Of a DNA stretch of 51,578 nt, positions 12,986 to 21,796 are shown piece after piece. Within the stretch, counting starts at the first letter, position 1. Each line of letters opens with the position of its first letter. The position numbers and the translations under genes were made by a program. The stretch is from positions 1 through 51,578 of the forward strand of contig QIAU01000196.1 of NCBI GenBank assembly GCA_003225055.1. The letters run 5' to 3'. The notes beneath the pieces are model-generated. The model was not told the origin of the DNA, ran no database searches, and saw only the letters and a list, made by a program, of their open reading frames with translations. This stretch comes from Acidobacteriota bacterium. GTDB lineage: Bacteria; Acidobacteriota; Terriglobia; Terriglobales; Acidobacteriaceae.

Positions 12986-14155
12986 TTAGCGTGCTAATCC
13001 CAGATAGTTTCCGTAGCCGACAATCATGGTCGAACCGACCAGGAGAAACAGGGCCAGGGTTAGTAAACGCATCGCCGGCACGCCCGCGCCCTTCCACTCC
13101 TTCAGGCCAAGTCCCCAGAGTGTGCTGAAAATGATGATACTGGCCATGTGCAGGGTCCAACTGGAAAAACCATACTTGCCCATCTGCGTCTCCCCCATGG
13201 TGTAGAAGAAAAACTGGAAGTACCAGGTGGTGCCGGCGAGACCGCAGAAAAAGTAGTTGGACAGCATCGGCACCGGCTTCTGAACGTCATTGCTCTTCGA
13301 GTCAGGAATATGTTCCACCAGCTCGCGGCTGGGAGCATCGATGGCGGTCTCGACGATCGTTTCATCCGCCGGCGGTGAGTACTTGCCCGCATCGGCGGTG
13401 AAGTATTGATGACCGGTTTGGTTGCGGATATTCAGCGCCAGGCACCACAGGAAGTTCGTCGTGAATCCACCAATCAACACCACGACCAAGACCGGCAGCC
13501 CCTGCCAGAGCACGGGGGTGCCGTGTTTCAGAGTCAGGGTTTTAATGGGCGCACCTGCGGCGAGGCCGTATGCGAAGCACGCACTCATGACGCCCGACAG
13601 CGTGGCTACGGCCAGGCCCTTCCTCAGGTTGAACTCCTGGATAGCGGCCTTTTGTTGTTCCGGCGACATGGCGCGTTCTTTGTAGATTCCGGCCAGCCCC
13701 GCCGCCGCAATTCCCAGCAGGCAAACAACAATTCCGAGCAGAATCACTCGCCCGGAATTTGTCCCCAGCACTTGGCTCGCGAAAACTCCGCTGAAAATCG
13801 GAGGCATCAATGTGCCGAAGGCGGCGCACAGGCCGAGCGCGACGGCCATGCCCAGGGAAAGTCCGAGGAAGCGCATGGTCAGGCCAAACGTGAGCCCGCC
13901 GATGCCCCACAGAAGCCCGAAGAAGAACGACCAGAACAGAGTCTTTGCGGGCGCCTCGGAGAGAACCGCGACCAGATCGCGCGTCATCAGGCTCCCGAGA
14001 AACCAGGGAGCGATAATCCAGCTAAAGAAGCCGCCAACCAGCCAATAGGTCTCCCACGACCAGCGGCGCACGCCGCGATAGGGAACATAAAAGCTGCCCG
14101 AAGCCAGGCCCCCTAGCCAGTGAAAGACGACGCCGAGTGCAGGATTTGCCGCCAT
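12986..14155 (-). CDS. rhaT: L-rhamnose/H+ symporter RhaT
   Basis: An inner-membrane importer of L-rhamnose of the RhaT family (drug/metabolite transporter superfamily), 389 residues. It opens with ANPALGVVFHWLGGLASGSF, the typical RhaT N-terminus, and shows about ten hydrophobic segments (for example LFWSFFFGLLWGIGGLTFGL and NYFFCGLAGTTWYFQFFFYT). E. coli RhaT is about 344 residues. The extra length lies in a hydrophilic, acidic loop near residues 255-295 (DETIVETAIDAPSRELVEHI), of unknown role. The start ATG at 14155 is preceded by a weak GAGG. It lies 21 bp after rhaM and 26 bp before GH78, consistent with one transcript in which the released sugar is imported at once. Confidence 0.93.
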   Translation of the reverse strand: MAANPALGVVFHWLGGLASGSFYVPYRGVRRWSWETYWLVGGFFSWIIAPWFLGSLMTRDLVAVLSEAPAKTLFWSFFFGLLWGIGGLTFGLTMRFLGLSLGMAVALGLCAAFGTLMPPIFSGVFASQVLGTNSGRVILLGIVVCLLGIAAAGLAGIYKERAMSPEQQKAAIQEFNLRKGLAVATLSGVMSACFAYGLAAGAPIKTLTLKHGTPVLWQGLPVLVVVLIGGFTTNFLWCLALNIRNQTGHQYFTADAGKYSPPADETIVETAIDAPSRELVEHIPDSKSNDVQKPVPMLSNYFFCGLAGTTWYFQFFFYTMGETQMGKYGFSSWTLHMASIIIFSTLWGLGLKEWKGAGVPAMRLLTLALFLLVGSTMIVGYGNYLGLAR

Positions 14156-14176
14156 GCCAATCCTCAGGAGAGAAAT

Positions 14177-14494
14177 TCAAAGATGGAAGATCTCTTCTAG
14201 CGGCTCGATCGCGCGATCGGGTAGAGTTCCATCCGGCTGGACGAAGAAGTCGGCCATTTCTTTTTGCCAGCGTTCGTTCACTTTGCGGCCAGCCATACCA
14301 GCGCGCGCCCGCTCAAAGTCTTCCGTTTCCAGATACCCTACCAGCAGCCCGTCGGGGCGCAAAAACAGAGAGTAGTTATTCCAACCCGTCGCACGCAACG
14401 CCGCCAGCATCTCAGGCCAAACGTTCCGATGGCGGGCTTTGTACTCCTCCAGCCTCTCTCGCTTTACCTGAAGAACGAAACAGATGCGTTTCAT
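14177..14494 (-). CDS. rhaM: L-rhamnose mutarotase RhaM
   Basis: A small cytoplasmic enzyme of 105 residues that interconverts the alpha and beta anomers of L-rhamnose, supplying the form used by the isomerase. The fold is the dimeric ferredoxin-like RhaM type. The N-terminus MKRICFVLQVKRERLEEYKA is followed by RHRNVWPEM, placing Tyr18 and His22 where the E. coli enzyme has its active-site Tyr and His. Later segments LVGYLETEDFE and RWQKEMADFF are also family-typical, as is the ending LEEIFHL. It sits 56 bp after rhaEW and 21 bp before rhaT within the rhamnose operon. Confidence 0.94.
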   Translation of the reverse strand: MKRICFVLQVKRERLEEYKARHRNVWPEMLAALRATGWNNYSLFLRPDGLLVGYLETEDFERARAGMAGRKVNERWQKEMADFFVQPDGTLPDRAIEPLEEIFHL

Positions 14495-14550
14495 GGTGCC
14501 GCCCCCAGACTACCTCTACGGACAATCCGCGGTTCGGCCACACCCTCGCA

Positions 14551-16767
14551 CTACCGCAGGTAGGCTTCCCATAGGCCGCCATCCACCGGGATCACATGGC
14601 CTGTGGTTTTGGCGCTGTCATCGCCGGCCAGCCACACAATCGCTCGCGCGCAGTCCTGGGGAAGAATCGGCTGCTTCGTCAATGTGCGCTGGGCATAGAA
14701 GTCGGCGAGCTTGGAACATAATTCTTCCGTGGATTCCGACTTGGAGAAGGCAATTGTGTATTTTTCCAGTGACTGGATTACGCGGTCGCGCGGGAACATG
14801 GTCGAGCCGGCCACGACCGTCGCGGGAGCAATTCCGTTGACTCGCACCGTCGGGCCAAGCCTGATCGCGAGCTCTCGAATCAGATGATTTAGCGCCGCTT
14901 TGCTGGTGTCATAGGCTTCGCTGCCTTTCTTCGGGACGACGGCGTTGGCGGAACTGGTCAGGACCATCGTTGCCGGCAGGTTCTGGTCTTTGAAGATCCA
15001 TTCGGTTTGCCGGCCGAGCAGATAGTTGCCGGTTAGGTTCACCAGGAAGGTCCTGCCCCAGGCAGCGTCGGATAGCTCTCCGTCTCGACCCGCGACCGGA
15101 TAGATCGCCGCCGTATTCACAATCACATCCAGCCCGCCGAACTCGAGGATCGTGAAATTCGCCGCTTCCGCCAGGCTTTCCGATGAACCGAGGTCGACGC
15201 CGGTCGATGCCACGAATTCGGCTGACCCCAAGGCCCCGGCGTCGTCTGCAGTTTTCTTTGCGCCCGCTTGATCGAAGTCAGCTACCACCAGGTGGGTGCC
15301 TTTCTGCGCCAGCAATAGCGCCACCTCTCGACCAATTCCGCTCGCGCCGCCAATCACCAAACCAATCTTGCGGCTGAACTCAGCCTCGGCTGGCATCCGC
15401 TCGAGCTTGGCTTGTTCGAGTGCCCAATATTCGATGCGGAACGCCTCCGAACGGGGCAGCGCGACGTAGTTGTGAAAGTGAGCGAACTCGTGCGACTGTT
15501 CCGGCCGACGTGCCTGCGGAAGGGGGTGCGCAACCGCACCGTCCTCCAGGGCATTTGCCCCCGCCATGACGTGAATGGCGTTGATGAAGAACTCGGTCGT
15601 TATGTGCGCTTCTTTCTTATTCTTGCCGAACCCGAACAAGCCGATTCCGGGGATGATCACGACCGAGGGATTCCGGTCCCGCAGTCTGGGGGAGTCGCTC
15701 CTTGCCCATGTGTCGTAGTATTTCTTGTATTCCTCGCGGTACACGATCACTTGTTCCCTAATTTTTGCCTTCAGACGGGACACGTCTTCTTTCGCAGGGT
15801 TCCAAGGTACGAACATCGGGCATACTCTGGTACGAAGAAAATGGTCGGGACAACTGGTGCCCAGCTCAGCCAGGTTCTTCGACCACTTTGATCCTGCGAA
15901 CGCCAACGCGTCGTTGTCGTCGGTGTAGTGTGCGACTACGCGCCGGTTCGATGACAGCGCACCCCGCAGCGCTGGAAGAATCTGGATCGCGACATTTTTA
16001 CGGTCCGCGAGGGGCGTGTGTTCCAATCCGCCGAAGCTGGCCCCCTTTTTCGCCTGATGCTCCTGAATGAATTCGCCCATCTGGTCAATCGTGTGGACGC
16101 TGTTCAGGTAGCATTCCCGCTGCGTCATGCCCCAGGTAAACAGGCCGTGGCCGCCGAGAATGATGCCATCGGTTTCGGGATGCTCCTTCACGGCTTTTTC
16201 GATCACCAGCGCAAGTTCGAATCCCGGCCGCTGCCACGGGACCCAAACGAGCTTGCGCCCGAATCTCCGGTTGAACTCGTCCATCTTTTGCTTGCCGTTG
16301 GCGCTGGCCGCAAGCGCAATAGCCCAGTCCGGGTGCAGGTGGTCGACATGGGGAAAGGGCAGGAACGCGTGCAGAGGAGTATCGATGGAAGCGGCTACAC
16401 GATTCTCGCCGAACGCCGACAACGGGTAGTACCCGACCATTTCGTCCTCGTGTTCTTCGCCGCGGTACCGCCCTTTCAACTGCTCCAGGCGATCGAGGTA
16501 AAGCATCGCGAAACCCGATTCTTTGATGGAGCCAAGATCGCCGCCGCTGCCTTTGACCGCCAATACGCGCACCGCCTTGCCGGTGAACGGATCCGGCAAT
16601 TCAACTTTCGAGCTGGTATTGCCGCCGCCAAAATTGGTGATGCGCAAGTCCGCGCCCAGCAGGTTCGAGCGGTAACACAGGAGGGCAATATCGTTGCCCG
16701 CGAGCCTCCGCGCCTCGTCCTGGTCCCACAAGTCCTTGAGATAGGTCGTCTCTTTGATCTCAGGCAT
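14551..16767 (-). CDS. rhaEW: Bifunctional rhamnulose-1-phosphate aldolase / L-lactaldehyde dehydrogenase (RhaEW type)
   Basis: A cytoplasmic fusion enzyme of 738 residues. Residues about 1-430 are a class II, zinc-type aldolase that cleaves L-rhamnulose 1-phosphate to DHAP and L-lactaldehyde. NFGGGNTSSK, VDHLHPDWAIALAAS and GGHGLFTWG carry the phosphate- and metal-binding positions. Residues about 465-738 are a short-chain dehydrogenase with the nucleotide-binding motif GGASGIGR and the catalytic YDTSK near residue 617; it is expected to oxidise lactaldehyde to lactate. This architecture matches Bacillus YuxG/RhaEW. The start at 16767 is preceded by GGAGG and overlaps the end of rhaB by 8 bp (ATGCCTGA), implying translational coupling. 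A longer in-frame start would lie deep inside rhaB and is not used. Confidence 0.93.
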   Translation of the reverse strand: MPEIKETTYLKDLWDQDEARRLAGNDIALLCYRSNLLGADLRITNFGGGNTSSKVELPDPFTGKAVRVLAVKGSGGDLGSIKESGFAMLYLDRLEQLKGRYRGEEHEDEMVGYYPLSAFGENRVAASIDTPLHAFLPFPHVDHLHPDWAIALAASANGKQKMDEFNRRFGRKLVWVPWQRPGFELALVIEKAVKEHPETDGIILGGHGLFTWGMTQRECYLNSVHTIDQMGEFIQEHQAKKGASFGGLEHTPLADRKNVAIQILPALRGALSSNRRVVAHYTDDNDALAFAGSKWSKNLAELGTSCPDHFLRTRVCPMFVPWNPAKEDVSRLKAKIREQVIVYREEYKKYYDTWARSDSPRLRDRNPSVVIIPGIGLFGFGKNKKEAHITTEFFINAIHVMAGANALEDGAVAHPLPQARRPEQSHEFAHFHNYVALPRSEAFRIEYWALEQAKLERMPAEAEFSRKIGLVIGGASGIGREVALLLAQKGTHLVVADFDQAGAKKTADDAGALGSAEFVASTGVDLGSSESLAEAANFTILEFGGLDVIVNTAAIYPVAGRDGELSDAAWGRTFLVNLTGNYLLGRQTEWIFKDQNLPATMVLTSSANAVVPKKGSEAYDTSKAALNHLIRELAIRLGPTVRVNGIAPATVVAGSTMFPRDRVIQSLEKYTIAFSKSESTEELCSKLADFYAQRTLTKQPILPQDCARAIVWLAGDDSAKTTGHVIPVDGGLWEAYLR

Positions 16768-18247
16768 AGACCGCCTCCGTGTAGTGCTGGAATCGCTCAG
16801 CCTCGCGGTCCCATTTGTCGGTTTCGACCGGTTCGAAGACTTCTGTCCGGAACGAGCGGTCGACCAGAGCCCGCACCTCACGGAGCGAAGCGGCGCCACC
16901 TGTTGCCAGAATCTGGATGGCAACATTGCCAATCGCGGTGGCTTCCGCAGGCCCAGCCAACACCCTTCTGCCTGTCGCATCGGCGGTGAACTGGTTGAGC
17001 AGCCGATTTTTCGACCCGCCGCCAATCACGCGAATCTGGTCGATGCGCTTCTCGCTGACCCGTTCCAGATTGCGCAGCACCAGGCGATATTTGAGCGCCA
17101 GACTTTCCAGGACTGCCCGAACATAGGCACCGGGTGTTGAGGGCGCGGGCTGATGAGTCTTGACGCAGAACTGGTCGATTGCCGCAGGCATGTCCGCCGG
17201 GTGCAGAAAAGACTCGTCGTCGGGATCAATGAGCCGAGCAAAAGGTTTCTCACGACCTGCTAATTCCATCAATTCTCGGTAGTTATAGTCTCGTCCCTGA
17301 CCAGCCCACGATTGACGGCAGCAGTGGAGAATCCAAAGTCCCATGACGTTCTTCAGCAGCCGCGTCGTCCCGCAAACGCCCCCTTCGTTGGTGAAATTCA
17401 GCCGCAACGCGTCGGCACTGAGAACCGGAGCATCCAGCTCGGTTCCCAGAAGCGACCAAGTCCCGGAACTCAGGAAAGCTGTGCCTTCGCGCGCGGAAAT
17501 GGCCGCCACCGCCGAGGCCGTGTCGTGTGAAGCTGGAGCAATGACGGGACTGCCCGAAAGCGAGGAGGTGCGAGCTATGCCCGGCAACAAGGTGCCAATC
17601 AAGGCGCCCGGCTCCACGATCGGGGCGGGCAGCGACGACGGCAGCTCCAGGCGATCCATCAACTCTGTCGCCCACTGGCGTTTCAACGGATTTACCATTT
17701 GGGTTGTGGTAGCGTTCGTGAATTCGCAGACTCGATTTCCCGTGAGCCAATAATTAAAGAGGTCCGGCATTGTGACCAGGCACTCTGCGGAGAAAAGGAT
17801 TTGGGGCGTATCTCGCCTGGCCGCGACCAATTGATAGAGGGTGTTGATGGGCATGAACTGGATGCCGGTGATGGAGTAGATCTCTTCCTTCGGAATCTTG
17901 CGAAAGACTTCCTCCATGACACCGCGGGTGCGACCGTCGCGATAATGGTAGGGGTTCTCGAGGAGTTTTCCCCCTTGCCCAAGCAACGCGTAATCCACAC
18001 CCCAGGTGTCTACGCCGATTCCCGATAATTCCGTTTCTTCGAGTCCCGCCAGAGCCTTACGCACTTCAAGCCAAAGGCGAGGCGCGTCCCAGTGCAGCGA
18101 TCCCGCGTATTCAACCGGCTCATTGGAGAAGCGGCAGACTTCCTCGATCGTCAAGACGCCGGAGTGAAGATGTGCGAGAACAGCGCGACCGCTCTCCGCT
18201 CCGAAATCGAAAGCCAGATACCGCTTCCCTCGCGCCCCACTAGGCAT
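16760..18247 (-). CDS. rhaB: L-rhamnulokinase RhaB
   Basis: A cytoplasmic FGGY-family kinase of 495 residues that phosphorylates L-rhamnulose to rhamnulose 1-phosphate. The N-terminal phosphate-binding loop reads YLAFDFGAESGRAVLA. The rhamnulokinase signature GIGVDTWGVDYALLG follows near residue 75, then QFMPINTLYQL, SSGTWSLLGTE and, in the second actin-like lobe, IRVIGGGSKNRLLNQFTADA. The start at 18247 overlaps the rhaI stop by 8 bp (ATGCCTAG), so rhaI, rhaB and rhaEW form a translationally coupled block. An earlier in-frame ATG at 18370 would add 41 residues inside rhaI with no family resemblance. Length and motifs are normal for the family. Confidence 0.95.
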   Translation of the reverse strand: MPSGARGKRYLAFDFGAESGRAVLAHLHSGVLTIEEVCRFSNEPVEYAGSLHWDAPRLWLEVRKALAGLEETELSGIGVDTWGVDYALLGQGGKLLENPYHYRDGRTRGVMEEVFRKIPKEEIYSITGIQFMPINTLYQLVAARRDTPQILFSAECLVTMPDLFNYWLTGNRVCEFTNATTTQMVNPLKRQWATELMDRLELPSSLPAPIVEPGALIGTLLPGIARTSSLSGSPVIAPASHDTASAVAAISAREGTAFLSSGTWSLLGTELDAPVLSADALRLNFTNEGGVCGTTRLLKNVMGLWILHCCRQSWAGQGRDYNYRELMELAGREKPFARLIDPDDESFLHPADMPAAIDQFCVKTHQPAPSTPGAYVRAVLESLALKYRLVLRNLERVSEKRIDQIRVIGGGSKNRLLNQFTADATGRRVLAGPAEATAIGNVAIQILATGGAASLREVRALVDRSFRTEVFEPVETDKWDREAERFQHYTEAVYA

Positions 18248-19430
18248 AAGAGGTAACGCTCCGCGAATTTCGGGCCGCACGCTCTTGCGTGATCCGCTCC
18301 AGGTACCCACTGGCCAGGAACTCAGCCATGGGGTCGGCGGGCAGTCCTTTGGAAGTCCGCCACTCCTCAATTGCGGGTCGAACGTCCGTCGCGAACGCGT
18401 CTTGAACGAGCGACTCAGCGCGAACCAGGTTGCAGGCCTTTTGCGCCGTCGCCAGTTCCGCGCGGTCCACGATTACGGCCTTGGCGAACAACATCTGCGC
18501 CATGGTCACCGTCTGGATCATGGCTTCGATCTTGCCCTTGAGATTGTGGCTTTGATCGATCATAAAAGCGATATCGGCGTTGTTTCCTGTTTCCCATTCG
18601 AAATATAGAATCTCGTGGAAGATGCGGAAGACCTGATAAGGATCGATTGAGCCTAGCGTCAGGTCGTCGTCTGCGTATCGGCGGTCGTTGAAGTGAAAGC
18701 CGCCGAGCATGTCCTCGGAGAGCAGCCAAGCCACAATCTGTTCGATGTTCTGCGAGAGATAGTGATGGCCGGTATCGACCAGAACCTTCGCCTGCGGTCC
18801 TGCCTTGCGGGCCAACAGCAGGGCCATCCCCCAATCGGCGACATCGGTGTGGTAAAAAGCCGGCTCAAACGGCTTGTACTCCACGAGCATCCGCTGATGG
18901 GGTGAAAGTTTCGCGTGCGAGGCCTGCAATCCTTCGATGAACCACTGCTTTCGCTGCCGGATGTTGGCGGTGCCGGGATAGTTCGAACCATCGGCAAACC
19001 ACAGGGAAATATCACGGCTCTGAAGGCGGCGAGCGATCTCGATGCTGTCCTTCGTGTGCGCAAGGGCAGCCTCGCGGACCGATTGGTCAGGATTGCCAAA
19101 CGAACCATATTTATAAGCTTGATCCTGGAAAAGATTGGGGTTGATCGAGCCTGGCTGGATGCCAAACTGACTGGCGAGCCTCTTGATCTCGTCGGTGCCC
19201 TTCACTCCATCCGGACAGTCCCACTGAACGTGGAGGGCCACGGTAGGACAGACGCCCGTAAACCGATGGACCTGCCCTGCATCACTCAGTTTTTCTTCGA
19301 TCGTCGCTGCCGCCGCGGGCTGCAAGAACTTCCCGAAACGCGTGCCGGTGTTCGCGAAACCCCAAGAAGGGATCTCAATACGAAATCTCTCGAGCGCCTG
19401 AAACACCTTTCGAGCTCTAGCTGAATCCAT
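18240..19430 (-). CDS. rhaI: L-rhamnose isomerase RhaI, first gene of the rhamnose operon
   Basis: A cytoplasmic metal-dependent isomerase of 396 residues converting L-rhamnose to L-rhamnulose. It resembles the Pseudomonas stutzeri/Bacillus RhaI type, not the E. coli RhaA type. The TIM-barrel metal ligands are recognisable in MLVEYKPFEPAFYHTD (Glu), KVLVDTGHHYL (Asp, His), GGFHFNDRRYADDD (His, Asp) and FMIDQSHN (Asp). WDCPDG near residue 70 is also typical. The start ATG at 19430 is preceded by GAAGAGGC; an in-frame ATG 11 codons upstream is possible but has no better ribosome site. The gene heads the minus-strand operon and faces a divergent regulator across about 430 bp. Confidence 0.94.
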   Translation of the reverse strand: MDSARARKVFQALERFRIEIPSWGFANTGTRFGKFLQPAAAATIEEKLSDAGQVHRFTGVCPTVALHVQWDCPDGVKGTDEIKRLASQFGIQPGSINPNLFQDQAYKYGSFGNPDQSVREAALAHTKDSIEIARRLQSRDISLWFADGSNYPGTANIRQRKQWFIEGLQASHAKLSPHQRMLVEYKPFEPAFYHTDVADWGMALLLARKAGPQAKVLVDTGHHYLSQNIEQIVAWLLSEDMLGGFHFNDRRYADDDLTLGSIDPYQVFRIFHEILYFEWETGNNADIAFMIDQSHNLKGKIEAMIQTVTMAQMLFAKAVIVDRAELATAQKACNLVRAESLVQDAFATDVRPAIEEWRTSKGLPADPMAEFLASGYLERITQERAARNSRSVTSYA

Positions 19431-19861
19431 GGCAAGCCTCTTCAGGGGACGAAGGTTATACAAGCTTCCGTAAGCCGGTCACGACATTTATTTCGCAACC
19501 TCGATATTTTGCAGTGCAGAACACGTCGTCGCTCCGGATGTAGTTTCTAAAGGGCAAATCGGCTGGACAAATGGCTCCCCTGCCTGCCTGGAGGGACAAA
19601 CCCCTTTCGGGAAGCCGGGTCGGACGGGTCATTCTACAGTGCGCAATAGGGTTCCTGAACGAGCGGCGATACTTTAAGAAGGGTTCCGGGAAGTCATTGT
19701 CGGTTAAGGCCTTAGTACCTCGCTCCTTCGCCTTGGGCGGGGCTACGGCGCCAGCCGGTTCAGGGGTGCGCCCGCGCGGAGGACGTTCAACGAGTAATTT
19801 CGCTTTGCAAAATAGGAAAAACGAATACTATATTCCGCGCTACGAGTTTTTTATCCGCCAG
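19431..19861. promoter_or_regulatory. Divergent regulatory region between rhaI and its likely regulator
   Basis: About 430 bp without a convincing gene. The regulator's frame stays open upstream of 19862, but that translation lacks family resemblance. The region contains ATTTTGCA at 19506-19513 and its exact inverse TGCAAAAT at 19806-19813, roughly 300 bp apart, each near one of the two divergent genes. These could be paired operator half-sites for the hybrid regulator, but an 8-bp AT-rich match can arise by chance. Confidence 0.35.
19455..19482 (-). promoter_or_regulatory. Candidate promoter of the rhamnose operon
   Basis: On the minus strand a -35-like GTGACC (19477-19482) is followed after 16 bases by a -10-like TATAAC (19455-19460). 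A transcript would begin about 18 bases before the rhaI ATG, leaving just enough room for its GAAGAGG ribosome site. Four or five of six bases match consensus in each box, so this is plausible but unproven. Confidence 0.35.
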
Positions 19862-20998
19862 ATGAGCTCGGTCGCCCATTCGCGAGATCGCTACCTGGTC
19901 AAGTCCATTGTGCATTCCTCACAGCTGTTGACGGCGTTTCGCTCGCATGGGGAGGCGCTTCCTCTCAAAGAGATTGCTGCCCGCAGCGGCCTGCCCAAGA
20001 CGATGACATTCCGACTCCTCTACACGCTGGAGAAGTGCGGCATGATCGACAAGGTTGGGGAGAATCTTTACCAATCGCGTGTGCGACCGTGGAAACAGCG
20101 GTTATACCGCCTGGGGTACGCCGCGCAAGGCCAAGATACGCACTTTGCGAAGGAAGTTTCCTCGAGCCTGCAGCGCGCCGCTGCTGCGGAAGGGATTGAA
20201 CTGATTACCGTCGACAACCGCTATAGCGCGAAAACCGCTCAGCGCAACGCCGACCTGCTGGTACGCGAGAGGGTAGATCTGGCGATCGAGTTTCAGACGG
20301 ACGAACATGTGGCCGCCGTCGTGTCCGCCAAGTACCGGGAAGCCGGTATCCCGATGGTGGCCATCGATATTCCTCATCCCGGCGCTACCTATTATGGTGC
20401 CAATAACTACGAGGCCGGCTTGATGGGGGGCCGTTACATTGGTCGATGGGTCAAAGAATACTGGCAATCGGCAATCGACGAAATCATATTGCTTGAATTA
20501 CCGCGCGCTGGAAGTCTCCCCCGCATGCGTCTGACCGGGATGCTGGTTGCGCTCAACACAGTCCTTCCCAGCGCCGGCAAGTGCCGAGTCGCGTACCTGG
20601 ACGGCGACGGAGATTTGGGCCGTAGTTTCGAGGCGGTACGCCGGCACCTCCGCACGACGTCGGCGCGCCACCAGGTTGTGGGTGCGATCAACGATCCCAG
20701 CGCCCTCGGCGCCCTGCGTGCGTTTCAGGAAGCCGGCCGTGAGGAGCACTGCGCGGTCATGGGACAGAATGCAACTCCAGAAGGAAGAACCGAACTGCGT
20801 CGACCAAAAACGCGCTTGATTGGGTCGGTTGCGTATTTTCCAGAAAAATACGGTGACGGCCTGATTCAACTGAGCCTCGATATTCTCAATCAGCGACAGG
20901 TACCCCCGGCGGTGTTTGTGGAACACAAACTGGTCACGCCCACGACTGTCGACCACTTCTATCCAAATGATTGCCTTGCGGAGCTGGCACGAGGGTGA
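19862..20998 (+). CDS. Hybrid transcriptional regulator: IclR-like winged helix plus periplasmic-binding-protein-like sensor
   Basis: A 378-residue protein starting at ATG 19862. The frame is open further upstream, but homology begins just after this Met; the ribosome site is weak. Residues about 15-80 form an IclR-type winged helix (LLTAFRSHGEALPLKEIAAR, SGLPKTMTFRLLYTLEKCGM). The rest is a sugar-binding periplasmic-binding-protein fold like that of LacI sensors or ABC ribose-binding proteins (FAKEVSSSLQRAAAAEGIEL, NADLLVRERVDLAIEF, GIPMVAIDIPHPGATYYGAN, GSVAYFPEKYGDGLIQLSLD). Typical LacI proteins carry a LacI-type HTH and typical IclR proteins a GAF-like sensor, so the combination is unusual. 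Its divergent position makes it the best candidate for rhamnose-responsive control of the rha operon, but this is inference. Confidence 0.85.
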   Translation: MSSVAHSRDRYLVKSIVHSSQLLTAFRSHGEALPLKEIAARSGLPKTMTFRLLYTLEKCGMIDKVGENLYQSRVRPWKQRLYRLGYAAQGQDTHFAKEVSSSLQRAAAAEGIELITVDNRYSAKTAQRNADLLVRERVDLAIEFQTDEHVAAVVSAKYREAGIPMVAIDIPHPGATYYGANNYEAGLMGGRYIGRWVKEYWQSAIDEIILLELPRAGSLPRMRLTGMLVALNTVLPSAGKCRVAYLDGDGDLGRSFEAVRRHLRTTSARHQVVGAINDPSALGALRAFQEAGREEHCAVMGQNATPEGRTELRRPKTRLIGSVAYFPEKYGDGLIQLSLDILNQRQVPPAVFVEHKLVTPTTVDHFYPNDCLAELARG

Positions 20999-21796
20999 AA
21001 CCCGGCGCAGGGCTCACTTAGCTCGTGGGTCTTCCCCCGCCCAAAAAAAATCATGGCACGGCGTAGGCGATCAGAGGCTTCTATTCAGACTTTCAATTCA
21101 GACTTTCAATTCAGAGCGGCACCCAGGATCACGTCCACACGGCGCGGGCCATGTACCGGGGAATCCTGACGGCGCATCCAGAGCACGCAGCGTACTTGGT
21201 CGCTGAGCATGGCCGCGGAAACCTCCGGGTTCTTGATGGAGAACGTGCCACCGAAGCGGCAGCACGGGGCGGCGAGAAGCCGCTACATCATCGCCAGCGT
21301 TGCGTCCCTCATCCGAAGATAACCTCGTTTAGCGTGCAGGGTTCGACGCGCTTCAAGTTTGGCCAGCTTAATGAGAGTGCGCACGTCAGGCGAGGAGAAG
21401 ACGGAGCCTTGCGCGATGTTCTGCAATGCAAAACAACCGTTACCCAGGACGGACGCTGCACAAAACTGGAGATTCTTCCTCGAAATCGCGGAATGAGCAA
21501 CAAATTGGCGCTTTTACAGCCAATCCTGTCGCGTAATCTCGTTTCTCATTGAAAAATACTAGTGCTTTCCCCCTCGCGCGTTGACGCGGTGGCGGAGCGG
21601 TGGGAACATCCGCCCCCAGATTCGTGGAGTCACGCGGGCCCGACCGCTGGCATTCCGTCGCGGGGAGCCCGAAGCAAGAAAAACGGAAACTGATGATGCA
21701 GCGGTTCGAACCCGTTTTACCCCGCTTTCCGGGGCAAATAACGAAAATTGGCGCTGACGTGTAGGCAGGCAAGCGCCAACTCGAGGAGGGACGATC
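20999..21796. other. Gene-free region upstream of TonB receptor 2
   Basis: About 800 bp. The longest open frame (21151-21552, plus strand) shows no recognisable family, no ribosome site and an Arg-rich random-looking composition; it may be debris of an older gene. The region includes the 13-bp tandem repeat at 21083-21115. Its last bases hold the GAGGAGGG ribosome site of the receptor. Confidence 0.45.
21083..21115. repeat. 13-bp tandem repeat, 2.5 copies
   Basis: The unit ATTCAGACTTTCA occurs at 21083-21095 and 21096-21108 perfectly, followed by a partial copy ATTCAGA at 21109-21115. It lies in non-coding sequence about 85 bp after the regulator's stop. It looks like simple slippage expansion; no function is apparent. 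Confidence 0.9.

Noticed and set aside
12960-13160. An N-terminal extension of the GH78 protein
   Set aside because: It would overlap rhaT and place the clear signal peptide in the middle of the protein. The inner start has a strong GAGGAGGAGC site.
16768-17025. An N-terminal extension of RhaEW into rhaB
   Set aside because: The extra residues are out-of-frame rhaB sequence, and the inner ATG has GGAGG and a coupled overlap.
21083-21115. Possible CRISPR array because of tandem repetition
   Set aside because: The 13-bp units are directly adjacent, without spacers, and only 2.5 copies exist. No cas genes are nearby.
21151-21552. A 133-codon plus-strand open frame before TonB receptor 2
   Set aside because: No recognisable domain, no ribosome site and an Arg-rich random composition. 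It is kept as non-coding.
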